Of a DNA stretch of 64,000 nucleotides, positions 34,111 through 42,887 are shown piece after piece. This DNA is from Xanthomonas bonasiae (lineage in GTDB: Bacteria; Pseudomonadota; Gammaproteobacteria; Xanthomonadales; Xanthomonadaceae): the NCBI RefSeq assembly GCF_017163705.1, contig NZ_JAFIWB010000024.1, positions 32,850-96,849 of the forward strand, in the 5' to 3' direction. The translations under genes were made by a program, and so were the position numbers. The stretch's first letter is position 1, and every line of letters begins with the position of its first letter. The notes under the pieces were generated by a model that saw only the letters and a program-made list of their open reading frames with translations, had not been told where the DNA came from and ran no database searches.

Positions 34111-35670
34111 CTATCGCGCCGCGTGCCGCGCTTCGCCCGCGCGCGCAAACGAACCCGGCTGCGGTGAAGCGGGCTCGCCGCGATCCAGTTGCCGGTAGCC
34201 GATCGCCTCGGTCAGATGCGCGGTGGCGATCGCGTCGCTGCCATCTAGGTCGGCGATGGTGCGCGCCACGCGCAGGATGCGGTGCAAGGAGCGCGCCGAC
34301 AGGCGCAGGCGGTCGATGGCGTGTTCCAGCAGCGCTTCGTCGCGCGGCTGCAGGCGGCAGTCGCGCAAGGTGTCGCCGTGGCCGAGCTGGCCGTTGGGGC
34401 AGCCGGCGCGTGCCAGCTGGCGTTGCCGCGCCTGCTCCACCCGCTCGCGCACGGCCGCGCTGCTCTCGCCGGGGGCAGCGTCGGCGCGCAGCGCCTGCGG
34501 CGGCAGGCGTGGTACATCCACATGCAGGTCGATGCGGTCCAGCAAGGGGCCGGAGATGCGCGCGCGGTAGCGGCGGATGCTGTCGTCGCTGCAGCGACAA
34601 CGGCCGCTGGCGTCGCCGGCCCAGCCGCAGGGGCAGGGATTCATCGCTGCGACCAGCTGGAAGCGGGCGGGGAATTCGGCGCTGCGTGCGGCGCGCGAGA
34701 CGGTGACCGTGCCCGATTCCAGCGGCTCGCGCAGCACTTCCAGCGCGTGCCGGTTCCATTCGGGCAATTCGTCGAGGAACAGCACGCCGCGATGCGCCAG
34801 CGAGATCTCGCCCGGGCGCGGATGGGTGCCGCCGCCGACCAGCGACACCGCGCTGGCGGTGTGGTGCGGCGCGCGGTAGGGCCGCTGCCGCCAGCGCGCC
34901 GGGTCCAGACCGCGGCCGCTGACCGAGGCGATCGCCGCCGCTTCCAGCGCCTCGGCCTCGCTGGCCTCGGGCAGAATCCCGGGCAGGCGCGAGGCCAGCA
35001 AGGTCTTGCCGCAGCCCGGGCTGCCGATCAGCAGCAGGTGGTGGTGGCCAGCGGCGGCGATCTCCAGCGCGCGCCGCGCCTGCGCCTGCCCGCGCACGTC
35101 GCTCAGGTCGGGAAACGGCGTGGCCGCGGCCGGCAGGGCTTCGGCGGCGGGCAAGGTCTTGGTGCCGTTCAACAGCGCGCAGACCTCGAGCAGGGTGCGC
35201 GCGGTGAACGCCTGCACGTGCTGCGCCAGCGCCGCTTCGGGACCGTTGCCCGCCGGTACGATCAGCGTGCGTCCGGCCTGCGCGGCGGCCAGTGCCGCCG
35301 GCAGCACGCCGTCCACCGGGCGCAGTTCGCCGGTCAGGGCCAGTTCGCCGAGGAATTCGTAGTGGCCCAGCGCTTGCGGGTCGAGTTGCCCGGCGGCGGC
35401 GAGGATGCCCAGCGCGATCGGCAGGTCGAAGCGGCCGCCGTCCTTGGGCAGGTCGGCCGGGGCCAGGTTGACGGTGATGCGCCGCGCCGGGAACTCGTAT
35501 TGCGCGCACAGGATGGCGGCGCGCACGCGATCGCGCGATTCGCGTACCGCGGCCTCGGGCAGGCCGACGATCTGCGTCGCAGGCAGTCCGCCGGATAGGT
35601 GGACCTCGACCCGAACCGGAGGCGCAAGCACCCCCGCGCGGGCACGGCTGTGCACCAGCGCCAGGCTCAT
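34111..35670 (-). CDS. comM: YifB family Mg chelatase-like AAA ATPase ComM
   Basis: 519 residues from the ATG at 35670. N-terminal domain with the LonC-like fold (VRVEVHLSGGLPATQIVGLP, KDGGRFDLPIALGILAA). AAA+ core: Walker A GSPGCGKTLL, Walker B GVLFLDELPE, sensor segment FQLVAAMNPCPCGW, Cys cluster to GRCRC. ComM is a hexameric helicase promoting branch migration during homologous transformation. It is preceded by ubiK after 13 bp. With comF in the same window, natural-transformation functions are present. Confidence 0.95.
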   Translation of the reverse strand: MSLALVHSRARAGVLAPPVRVEVHLSGGLPATQIVGLPEAAVRESRDRVRAAILCAQYEFPARRITVNLAPADLPKDGGRFDLPIALGILAAAGQLDPQALGHYEFLGELALTGELRPVDGVLPAALAAAQAGRTLIVPAGNGPEAALAQHVQAFTARTLLEVCALLNGTKTLPAAEALPAAATPFPDLSDVRGQAQARRALEIAAAGHHHLLLIGSPGCGKTLLASRLPGILPEASEAEALEAAAIASVSGRGLDPARWRQRPYRAPHHTASAVSLVGGGTHPRPGEISLAHRGVLFLDELPEWNRHALEVLREPLESGTVTVSRAARSAEFPARFQLVAAMNPCPCGWAGDASGRCRCSDDSIRRYRARISGPLLDRIDLHVDVPRLPPQALRADAAPGESSAAVRERVEQARQRQLARAGCPNGQLGHGDTLRDCRLQPRDEALLEHAIDRLRLSARSLHRILRVARTIADLDGSDAIATAHLTEAIGYRQLDRGEPASPQPGSFARAGEARHAAR

Positions 35671-35683
35671 GGTGGCGGGTGGG

Positions 35684-35953
35684 TCAGGCTTGCGCGGACG
35701 GCGCGTCGCCACTGCGCGCGGTTTCCAGCGCGGCGACGCTGCGTTCCAGCGCTTCCAGCTTCTCGCGGGTGCGCAGCAGGACCGCGCGCTGCACGTCGAA
35801 TTCCTCGCGGGTGACCAGGTCGAGCTTGCCCAGGCCGGCCTGCAGCGCGCTCTTGAAGGTGCTCTGCAGTTCGTCGCGGGATTCGCGCAGGCCTGGCGGT
35901 ACCAGGTCGCTGAGGCGGCGGGCGAGGTCGTCGAGGTGATTGAGGTCGATCAT
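35684..35953 (-). CDS. ubiK: Ubiquinone biosynthesis accessory factor UbiK
   Basis: 89 residues from the ATG at 35953, with GGAG about 10 nt upstream. An BMFP-type small protein: an N-terminal amphipathic helix (MIDLNHLDDLARRLSDLVPP) and a C-terminal coiled coil (EFDVQRAVLLRTREKLEALE). UbiK (YqiC) binds UbiJ and assists the late soluble Ubi complex. It overlaps nothing but lies 13 bp before comM, so the two are co-transcribed. Divergent from the PII gene. Confidence 0.9.
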   Translation of the reverse strand: MIDLNHLDDLARRLSDLVPPGLRESRDELQSTFKSALQAGLGKLDLVTREEFDVQRAVLLRTREKLEALERSVAALETARSGDAPSAQA

Positions 35954-36066
35954 GGCGATGCTCCGGCAGGGAGCGCCAGACTGCGGCACCCTGCGGTTCG
36001 GGGCCATCGGTATCGGGCGCGGCGCGCTGTCGGAAAATTCCGGCGATGGGGCGCGCGAGCATTTGA

Positions 36067-36468
<402 letters not shown>

Positions 36469-36849
36469 GGTCTCGGTACGCGCTGCGTTCCTGGCGACAG
36501 GGCTGCATCGCGAGAATTCAACGGTGAGGTGCGCGGCAGCGCGGTCGTGCATCGTAGATCGCGGCGCGTCTAGCCGCTGCTTCTACGTCGCACTGCGCCG
36601 CCCGGCACTTCGCCGATCTCCATCGGCAAAGCACCTCGGTCTGGCTCGGCCCACGCTGTTCTCTGCGCCGCGATAGACCTGCTTTCACTCCGCAACATTC
36701 GTCCGATGCAGAGCCGCTGCGCCGGCGCGCAATGCCGATGGGTGCCTTGCCGCGGCCGCACTGGCTTCGCTGATCGAATACTCCTCGGCCTTGTCGCGCT
36801 CCACGCCGTTGAACGAACGGAGCCGGATTGCCCTGCTTCGGCGAATCTC

Positions 36850-37035
36850 GGGGCTGAAGCCCCTCCTGCAGTGCACCAGGCAAGCATCCTAAGCTCCTTG
36901 TGGGAGCGACTTCAGTCGCGACGAGCGAAGCGGTGGATTTTCCGGCTGCGGATGCAGTCGGGACTGAAGCCCCTCCCACAGTGCACCCAGCCGCTTGCCG
37001 CAAGGTCGTTGTAGGAGCGGCTTGAGCCGCGACGA
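36850..37035. repeat. Composite palindromic repeat array, reverse orientation
   Basis: About 1.7 units with a period of 110 bp (GTGCACC at 36871 and 36981). Each unit holds an outward-facing GACTGAAGCCCCTCCCACAG-type element and a TGTGGGAGCGACTTCAGTCG-type element. It is the reverse complement of the array at 55168-55541. Confidence 0.8.
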
Positions 37036-37141
37036 GCGCAGCTCGGCACTGCACCGGCTTCGGCGAATGTCAGAGCTGAAGCTCTTCTCGGTCTCCAACA
37101 GGGCAGTGATAGCTCAGGGCGATCTGCCCGCGTTGCCGCGC

Positions 37142-37158
37142 ATACCATTTAAATACCG
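37142..37158. promoter_or_regulatory. Candidate NagQ box 1
   Basis: On the minus strand it reads CGGTATT-TAAA-TGGTAT: two GGTAT words separated by 4 bp, matching the TGGTATT-N4-TGGTATT pattern that I recall for NagQ in Xanthomonas N-acetylglucosamine genes. It lies 161 bp upstream of the GH84 start. Confidence 0.5.
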
Positions 37159-37290
37159 AATTGGGCGCAGGCCTGCGCCGCCGTTTGGTCTGACGCGAGC
37201 CAAGCCGGAATTCGACAATCCGCAGCACGCGAATCCCCGCCGCGGCCGCGCAGCTTGTCGCGACGTAGCGACTTGCCTACTCTGTGCCGT

Positions 37291-37309
37291 AATACCATTC
37301 CAATACCGG
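37291..37309. promoter_or_regulatory. Candidate NagQ box 2
   Basis: On the minus strand it reads CCGGTATT-GGAA-TGGTATT, the same pattern as box 1, ending only 9 bp before the GH84 start codon. The position suits repression of initiation or translation onset. Confidence 0.55.
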
Positions 37310-37318
37310 AGATCCGGA

Positions 37319-39298
37319 ATGACGCGACGCGCTACACGGGCGGGCCTGAGTCTGCTCTCGATGACGGTGGCGCTGGGTCTCGCGCTGGCGGTCCCGGCCG
37401 CGGCGCAACCGGTCACGCGGCCGGCGCTGTTTCCGAGCCCGGTGTCGATCCGGCTTGAGGCCGGCACTGTCGCGCTCGGCCGGAAGGTCGTGCTGGTCGC
37501 CGCGCCGGGTGCGGACCCCGCATCGGTCGCACTGGTCCGTCGCAGCCTGGTCTCCGCGGGGGTCGAGCACATCGCCACCGCGTCGCGCCTGCCGGCCACG
37601 CTCGAACAACCGTACATCGTCGTCGGAACCGGCGAGGCGGTGGTCGTCCGCGAGGCGCTGACGCGCAGCAAGGCCATGCAGGAGACGCACAAGGAGGGCT
37701 ATACCCTCGCCAGCGTCGCCACCGGCAAGGGCAGCCTGATCACGCTCGCCGGCCACGACGCCGACGGCCTGTTCCATGCCGCGCAGACCTTGCGTCAGCT
37801 TGCCGAACGCCCGGCCATCCCGACCCTGGTCATCCAGGACTACCCCGCGATGGCCATCCGCGGCACGATCGAGGGGTTCTACGGGGCGCCATGGTCGATG
37901 GCCGATCGCGCCAAGCACATCGATTTCCTCGCCCGCACCAAGGCGAACACCTACATCTACAGCCCGAAGGACGACCCCTATGCGCGCGACCGCTGGCGCG
38001 AGGCCTATCCGGCGGCCACGCTGAAGGCGCTGGGCGGCTTGGCGGCGACGGCCAGGCGCAACCATGTCGATTTCGTCTACGCGATCTCGCCGGGGCCGTC
38101 GGTCTGCTTCTCCGATCCGGCCGATGCCAAGGCGCTGCTGCGCAAGTTCGACGCGTTTCGCGCGCTGGGCGTGCGCAGCTTCTATGTCGCGCTCGACGAT
38201 ATCGAATACACCAAGTGGAATTGCGAGCGCGACAAGGCCACCTTCGGCCCGTCGGGTGCGGAAGCGGCGGGCGTCGCGCAGTCGTACCTGCTCAACCTGG
38301 TGCAGGCGGACCTGGTCGCCCGGCACGCTGCGGCGTCGGAACTGATCATGGTCCCGACCGAGTACTACGACGCCAAGGAAAGCCCGTACAAGGCCGCATT
38401 GCGCCAGCATCTGGATCCGAAGATCGTCGTGCAATGGACCGGCACCGACGTCGTGCCGCCTGCCATTTCCATCCCCGATGCGCGCGCGGCGACCAAGGCG
38501 TTCGGGCGCAGGACGCTGCTGTGGGACAACTACCCGGTCAACGATTACGAAACCTCGGCCGGCCGCTTGTTGCTGGCGCCGTACACGCGGCGCGAAGCTG
38601 GCCTGTCTGCGGAGTTGGCCGGCATCGTCGCGAACCCGATGAACCAGGAGGCGCCGAGCCGTGTCGCGGTGATGGGGCTGACCGCGTTCGCATGGAACGA
38701 CAAGGATTACGACGCCGAGCGGACCTGGCATGCGGCGGCGCGCGAACTGGCGGCGGGCGATGCGCGGGTGACCGCGGCGCTGCTCACCTTCTTCGATACC
38801 CAGCACCTGGCGCCGACCTTCGGCAGCCAGCCGTGGCAGGAGCAGGCGCCGCGGCTGAAGGCCGTGCTCGACCGGGTTCGCGAAGCGCTTGCCGGTGGCG
38901 ACGCCGACGCGCGTGGCCAGGCGCTCGCCGAGCTCGCGCGCAGCGCGGACGAGATCGCGGCGGCGCCGGGCATCATCCGCGCAGGCGTGGCCGATCCGGG
39001 CTTCGCCGAACAGTCGCGCCCCTGGCTGGATGCGATGCAAGGCTGGGGGCGCACGCTGCAGGCGACGGCAGCCGGGCTGCAGGCCGCCAACCGAGGCGAC
39101 GCCGCGGCGTCAGGCTCGTTCGCCGATGCGGCCCGGCTCGCTGCCGAGGCCGCGGCGATCCAGTCGATCCCCGGCGCGACGCGTTTCGGCGGGCCGGTCA
39201 AGATCGCCGATGGCGTGCTCGATCGCTTCGTGGCGGACGCCCCGACGCTGATCGCGCTGGACGCACCGGCTGGATCGGCTCCGACGGCTGCGCGTTGA
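37319..39298 (+). CDS. GH84 beta-N-acetylglucosaminidase (hyaluronidase/NagJ type)
   Basis: 659 residues from the ATG at 37319, with GGAG 7 nt upstream. Signal peptide about 1-30 (ALGLALAVPAAAQP). The N-terminal alpha/beta domain (about 30-150) precedes the GH84 barrel: AIRGTIEGFYGAPWSMADRA, TYIYSPKDDPYARDRWREAY, and the catalytic Asp pair in FYVALDDIEYTKW. The C-terminal helical region resembles that of Clostridium NagJ. It removes beta-N-acetylglucosamine from glycoconjugates by substrate-assisted catalysis, exported to periplasm or outside. Two NagQ-like boxes upstream suggest induction in the N-acetylglucosamine regulon. Confidence 0.92.
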   Translation: MTRRATRAGLSLLSMTVALGLALAVPAAAQPVTRPALFPSPVSIRLEAGTVALGRKVVLVAAPGADPASVALVRRSLVSAGVEHIATASRLPATLEQPYIVVGTGEAVVVREALTRSKAMQETHKEGYTLASVATGKGSLITLAGHDADGLFHAAQTLRQLAERPAIPTLVIQDYPAMAIRGTIEGFYGAPWSMADRAKHIDFLARTKANTYIYSPKDDPYARDRWREAYPAATLKALGGLAATARRNHVDFVYAISPGPSVCFSDPADAKALLRKFDAFRALGVRSFYVALDDIEYTKWNCERDKATFGPSGAEAAGVAQSYLLNLVQADLVARHAAASELIMVPTEYYDAKESPYKAALRQHLDPKIVVQWTGTDVVPPAISIPDARAATKAFGRRTLLWDNYPVNDYETSAGRLLLAPYTRREAGLSAELAGIVANPMNQEAPSRVAVMGLTAFAWNDKDYDAERTWHAAARELAAGDARVTAALLTFFDTQHLAPTFGSQPWQEQAPRLKAVLDRVREALAGGDADARGQALAELARSADEIAAAPGIIRAGVADPGFAEQSRPWLDAMQGWGRTLQATAAGLQAANRGDAAASGSFADAARLAAEAAAIQSIPGATRFGGPVKIADGVLDRFVADAPTLIALDAPAGSAPTAAR

Positions 39299-39606
39299 CG
39301 GTTCGGCGGGCGTTGGCGGGGGGCGCTTCCTCCGGCCGCCGCTTGAGCCATGCACCGGTGCTGCGCGGTGCATCGTCCGCGATCGGCAAAATTTCCGGAG
39401 GCCCGCCAGCCGCTGCAGTGCAACGGGGGACGGAACGAGAACGCGCAAGTCGACGTGATGTCGACCAAGGCCGCTGCGCCTAGGAGGCTCTGCGCTCGTG
39501 ATGTCTTGCGGCAGGTGCATGCGGGCGACACGCCGGCGCATGCACGCTCAGCCCGCGTTCGTCCGGGCGCCGCGAACACGCAGGCGCCCGGTTCCGCCTG
39601 GGCCGA
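39299..39606. other. Intergenic region between the GH84 gene and speE
   Basis: 308 bp between convergent genes. I see no terminator with a U-tract and no repeat of the local families. Confidence 0.45.
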
Positions 39607-40458
39607 TTACTCGCCCAGCGCCTCGGCCACGAACGGCGGCAGCACCTGGGTGCCGGTGTGCAGGTGCGCGCTGTAGTACCGGGTGGCGAATGGCTTGGCC
39701 GCCGCGTCGGCCTGGCGGAAGTCGAAGCCGCCCTGCTTGCGCGCCAGGGTCACGCTCCACCAGCCGGTCGGGTAGCACGGCTGCGGGAACGGAACGGTGT
39801 GGAAGCTGGCGAAGCCGGCCTTGCCCATCTCCGCGCGCATTTCCTTGATCAGGTCCAGCAGCGCCAGCGGCGATTCGGACTGCTGCACCAAGATGCCGTC
39901 GTCCTTCAGCGCCTTGAAGCAGCTGGCGTAGAACGCCTTGTTGAACAGGCCTTCTGCCGGACCGACCGGATCGGTCGAATCGACGATGACGATGTCCACG
40001 CTGCCGGCCGGGCAGTTGGCCATGTAGGCGATGCCGTCGTCGAACAGCAGCTCGGCGCGCGGATCGGCATTGGATTCGCACAGCTCCGGGAAGTACTTCT
40101 CGGCCATGCGCGTGACCTGCTCGTCGATGTCGCACTGGGTGGCGCTTTCCACGCCCGGGTGCTTGAGCACTTCGCGCAGGGTGCCGCAGTCGCCGCCGCC
40201 GATGATCACCACGCGCTTGGGCGCGGCGTGGGTGAACAGCGCCGGGTGGCTGATCATCTCGTGGTAGAAGAAGTTGTCGCGCGTGGTCAGCATCACCGCG
40301 CCGTCGATCACCATCAGCTTGCCCCAGTCGGTGGTGTCGTAGATCTCGATCTTCTGGAACGGCGACTGCACCTCGTCCAGCTTGCCGGTGATGCGATAGC
40401 CGATGGCCGAGCCGGTGGGCTGGAAGTGTTCGATGTACCAGTTGTCGTTGGCGGTCAT
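39607..40458 (-). CDS. speE: Spermidine synthase (polyamine aminopropyltransferase)
   Basis: 283 residues. The aminopropyltransferase core has YHEMISHPALFTHAAPKRVV, IIGGGDCGTLREVLKH (the decarboxylated-SAM loop), CDIDEQVTRMAEKYFPEL and the catalytic Asp in VDSTDPVGPAEGLF. It makes spermidine from putrescine and decarboxylated SAM in the cytosol. It is divergent from speA, 305 bp away, so two polyamine steps share a control region that contains an 11-bp perfect inverted repeat. Confidence 0.96.
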   Translation of the reverse strand: MTANDNWYIEHFQPTGSAIGYRITGKLDEVQSPFQKIEIYDTTDWGKLMVIDGAVMLTTRDNFFYHEMISHPALFTHAAPKRVVIIGGGDCGTLREVLKHPGVESATQCDIDEQVTRMAEKYFPELCESNADPRAELLFDDGIAYMANCPAGSVDIVIVDSTDPVGPAEGLFNKAFYASCFKALKDDGILVQQSESPLALLDLIKEMRAEMGKAGFASFHTVPFPQPCYPTGWWSVTLARKQGGFDFRQADAAAKPFATRYYSAHLHTGTQVLPPFVAEALGE

Positions 40459-40496
40459 GCAGAAGATTCCTAGGAAAGCAAGAAAGAAGACGGACG

Positions 40497-40680
40497 CATC
40501 CTTCTCCCACCGGGAGAAGGTGGCGCGACGCGCCGGATGAGGGTGGGGCGCAGCCTCACGCAGCTAGACCACGCGACGCCAGACACCACCCTTCGCCGAT
40601 GAGGGCAGGGCGCGGCCTCGTGCACCCGAACCGCGCGGCACGCGAACCCTCACCAGACCCGGCTCCGCCGGGGACAGGGG
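40497..40680. repeat. REP-like intergenic element
   Basis: Contains the hairpin CCTTCTCCCACCGGGAGAAGG (40500-40520) followed by CGCCGGATGAGGGTGGGGCG and, further right, a decayed second copy with CCGATGAGGGCAGGGCGC. Such elements are found between many Xanthomonas genes; no coding potential. Confidence 0.7.
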
Positions 40681-40694
40681 CGTCAGGTCGGCGC

Positions 40695-40734
40695 GGATTG
40701 TAACGGAGCCCACGCGTAGCAGGCGTTACAATCC
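40695..40734. promoter_or_regulatory. Perfect 11-bp inverted repeat between speE and speA
   Basis: GGATTGTAACG (40695-40705) and CGTTACAATCC (40724-40734) are exact reverse complements with an 18-bp spacer. Each arm contains a TACAAT -10-like hexamer facing outward: one toward speA (about 32 bp from its ATG), the other toward speE. It may be a shared operator or a divergent promoter. Confidence 0.55.
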
Positions 40735-40763
40735 ACGCCCCTTTTCCCCGCCGAGCCGCCACG

Positions 40764-42653
40764 ATGAGCGATTGGTCCCTCGACCAAGCCCGCAAGACCT
40801 ATTCGATCCCGCATTGGGCCGATGGGTATTTCGACGTGGATGCGGCCGGCCGGGTGGTGGTGCGCCCGCAAGGCGCCGACGGCGTGGCGATCGCGCTGCC
40901 CGAGGTGGTGGACGCCGCGCGCGCGGCCGGCGCCAAGCTGCCGATGCTGGTGCGCTTCCCGGACATCCTGGGCGAGCGCCTGGGCAAGCTGCAGGCGGCC
41001 TTCGCCCAGGCCCAGGCCGACTGGGACTACGCCGGCGGCTACACCGCGGTGTACCCGATCAAGGTCAACCAGCACCGCGGCGTGGCCGGCACCCTGGCCA
41101 GCCACCACGGCGAGGGCTTCGGCCTGGAAGCGGGCAGCAAGCCGGAACTGATGGCGGTGCTGGCGCTGTCGCGGCCGGGCGGGCTGATCGTCTGCAACGG
41201 CTACAAGGACCGCGAGTACATCCGCCTGGCGCTGATCGGGCGCAAGCTCGGCTTGCAGACCTTCATCGTCATCGAGAAGCCGTCGGAGCTGAAGCTGGTG
41301 CTGGAGGAAGCGCGCGCGCTGGACGTGAAGCCGGGCCTGGGCGTGCGCATGCGCCTGGCCTCGCTGGGCGCGGGCAAGTGGCAGAACAGCGGCGGCGACA
41401 AGGCCAAGTTCGGGCTGTCGCCGCGGCAGGTGCTGGACCTGTGGAAGGCGCTGCGCGACACCGAGTACGCCGAGTCGCTGAACCTGCTGCACTTCCACAT
41501 GGGTTCGCAGATCTCCAACGTGCGCGACATCGCCAACGGCATGCGCGAGGCCACCCGCTATTTCGTCGAGCTGTCCAAGCTGGGTGCCAGGATCAGCCAC
41601 GTCGACGTCGGCGGCGGCCTGGGCATCGACTACGAAGGCACCCGTTCGCGCAGCTACTGCTCGATCAACTACGGCCTGCATTCCTACGCCAGCAACATCG
41701 TGCAGCCGCTGGCCAACGCCTGCGAGGAACACGGCCTGGCGCCGCCGCGGATCGTCACCGAGTGCGGCCGCGCGATGACCGCGCACCACGCGGTGCTGAT
41801 CGCCAACGTCTCGGAAGTGGAGCAGGCGCCGGAAGGGCGCGTGCCCGACGCGCACGCCGACGAACCGGCGGCGATCCGCCACCTGCGCGAGATCCACGAC
41901 GAACTGGACGTGCGCCCGGCGGTGGAGCTGTTCCAGGAAGCGCAGCATTTCCATGCCGAAGGCCTGTCCAGCTACGCGCTGGGCCAGATCGACCTGCCGC
42001 AGCGCGCGCGCATCGACGACCTGTTCTACGCCATCGCGCACGGCGTGCGCGCGCGCCTGAGCCATGAGGAAAAGAGCCACCGCCCGGTGCTGGACGAGCT
42101 CAACGAGCGGCTGGTGGACAAGTACTTCGTCAACTTCAGCGTGTTCGAATCGATCCCCGACGTGTGGGCGATCGACCAGGTATTCCCGATCGTGCCGATC
42201 GAGCGGCTGAACGAAGCGCCGGCGCGGCGCGGGGTGATCTGCGACATGACCTGCGACTCCGACGGCATGGTCAAGACCTACGTCGAGAACGAGAGCCTGG
42301 ACAGCTCGCTGCCGCTGCACGAACTGCGCCCGGGCGAGAGCTACCGGCTCGGCTTCTTCCTGGTCGGCGCCTACCAGGAAATCCTCGGCGACATCCACAA
42401 CCTGTTCGGCGACACCGATGCGATCGAGGTCAGCGCCGATGGCGACGGTTACCGCATCGCCCAGCAGCGCCGCGGCGATACCACCGACGTGATGCTGGAT
42501 TACGTGGGCTATGCACTGGCCGACCTGCGCGCGGCCTACGCCGAGCGCGTGGCCGCCGCGCAACTGCCGGCCGAGCAGGCGCAGGCCTTGTCGGCGGCGC
42601 TGGAAGCGGGGCTGACCGGCTACACCTACCTGTCGGACGAACCGCTGGGCTGA
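40764..42653 (+). CDS. speA: Biosynthetic arginine decarboxylase
   Basis: 629 residues. A fold-type III PLP enzyme. Near the N-terminus AGGYTAVYPIKVNQHRGVAG contains the PLP Lys. GLEAGSKPELMAVLALS and HFHMGSQISNVRDI follow, then HVDVGGGLGIDYEGT, and late CDSDGMVKTYVE holds the other active-site Cys. It decarboxylates arginine to agmatine, the first step to putrescine. The length matches E. coli SpeA (658). Divergent from speE. A speB agmatinase is not in the window. Downstream, the hairpin at 42664-42692 may end the transcript. Confidence 0.96.
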   Translation: MSDWSLDQARKTYSIPHWADGYFDVDAAGRVVVRPQGADGVAIALPEVVDAARAAGAKLPMLVRFPDILGERLGKLQAAFAQAQADWDYAGGYTAVYPIKVNQHRGVAGTLASHHGEGFGLEAGSKPELMAVLALSRPGGLIVCNGYKDREYIRLALIGRKLGLQTFIVIEKPSELKLVLEEARALDVKPGLGVRMRLASLGAGKWQNSGGDKAKFGLSPRQVLDLWKALRDTEYAESLNLLHFHMGSQISNVRDIANGMREATRYFVELSKLGARISHVDVGGGLGIDYEGTRSRSYCSINYGLHSYASNIVQPLANACEEHGLAPPRIVTECGRAMTAHHAVLIANVSEVEQAPEGRVPDAHADEPAAIRHLREIHDELDVRPAVELFQEAQHFHAEGLSSYALGQIDLPQRARIDDLFYAIAHGVRARLSHEEKSHRPVLDELNERLVDKYFVNFSVFESIPDVWAIDQVFPIVPIERLNEAPARRGVICDMTCDSDGMVKTYVENESLDSSLPLHELRPGESYRLGFFLVGAYQEILGDIHNLFGDTDAIEVSADGDGYRIAQQRRGDTTDVMLDYVGYALADLRAAYAERVAAAQLPAEQAQALSAALEAGLTGYTYLSDEPLG

Positions 42654-42663
42654 GTGCCGGCAT

Positions 42664-42692
42664 GCGCTCCTTCGCCAGCAGGCGAGGAGCGC
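42664..42692 (+). terminator. Possible hairpin terminator of speA
   Basis: GCGCTCCTTCGCC pairs with GGCGAGGAGCGC (one bulged base) around AGCA, 11 bp after the speA stop. There is no U-tract, so termination is uncertain. Confidence 0.35.
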
Positions 42693-42887
42693 GCTCCGCG
42701 GCTGCGTGTCGCCGCGTTGTCGAGCGCGCGCAGGAACGTACCGAGCGCGATCGTCCCTCCAGCGCATCCCGCGCAGACGCGACGCGCCTTGTCGTCATCG
42801 CGGCACCGCTCGCATTCGCCGCTGCGGATGGACGAGCGCTGGCACCGGCCCATAAGCTGAGCGCCCCTGCCATCTCCCCCCGACGCG

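Larger units (their letters stand above)
36469..37318. other. Repeat-rich intergenic region upstream of the GH84 gene
   Basis: 850 bp without a credible gene. 36850-37035 is a composite repeat array; 37142-37158 and 37291-37309 are NagQ-like boxes. The stretch 36480-36840 shows nothing recognisable; no remnant of amtB was found. Confidence 0.6.
40459..40763. other. Divergent speE/speA control region
   Basis: 305 bp. 40497-40680 holds an imperfect inverted-repeat element of the TTCTCCCACCGGGAGAAGGT / GATGAGGGTGGGG type, common in Xanthomonas. 40695-40734 holds the perfect 11-bp inverted repeat described separately. Confidence 0.65.

Noticed and set aside
33678..34148. A 156-codon minus-strand frame over the duplication and the GCC/GCATCC tract
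   Set aside because: It is built from simple repeat (alternating Ala-Asp) plus the antisense of the hydrolase tail, with no ribosome site.
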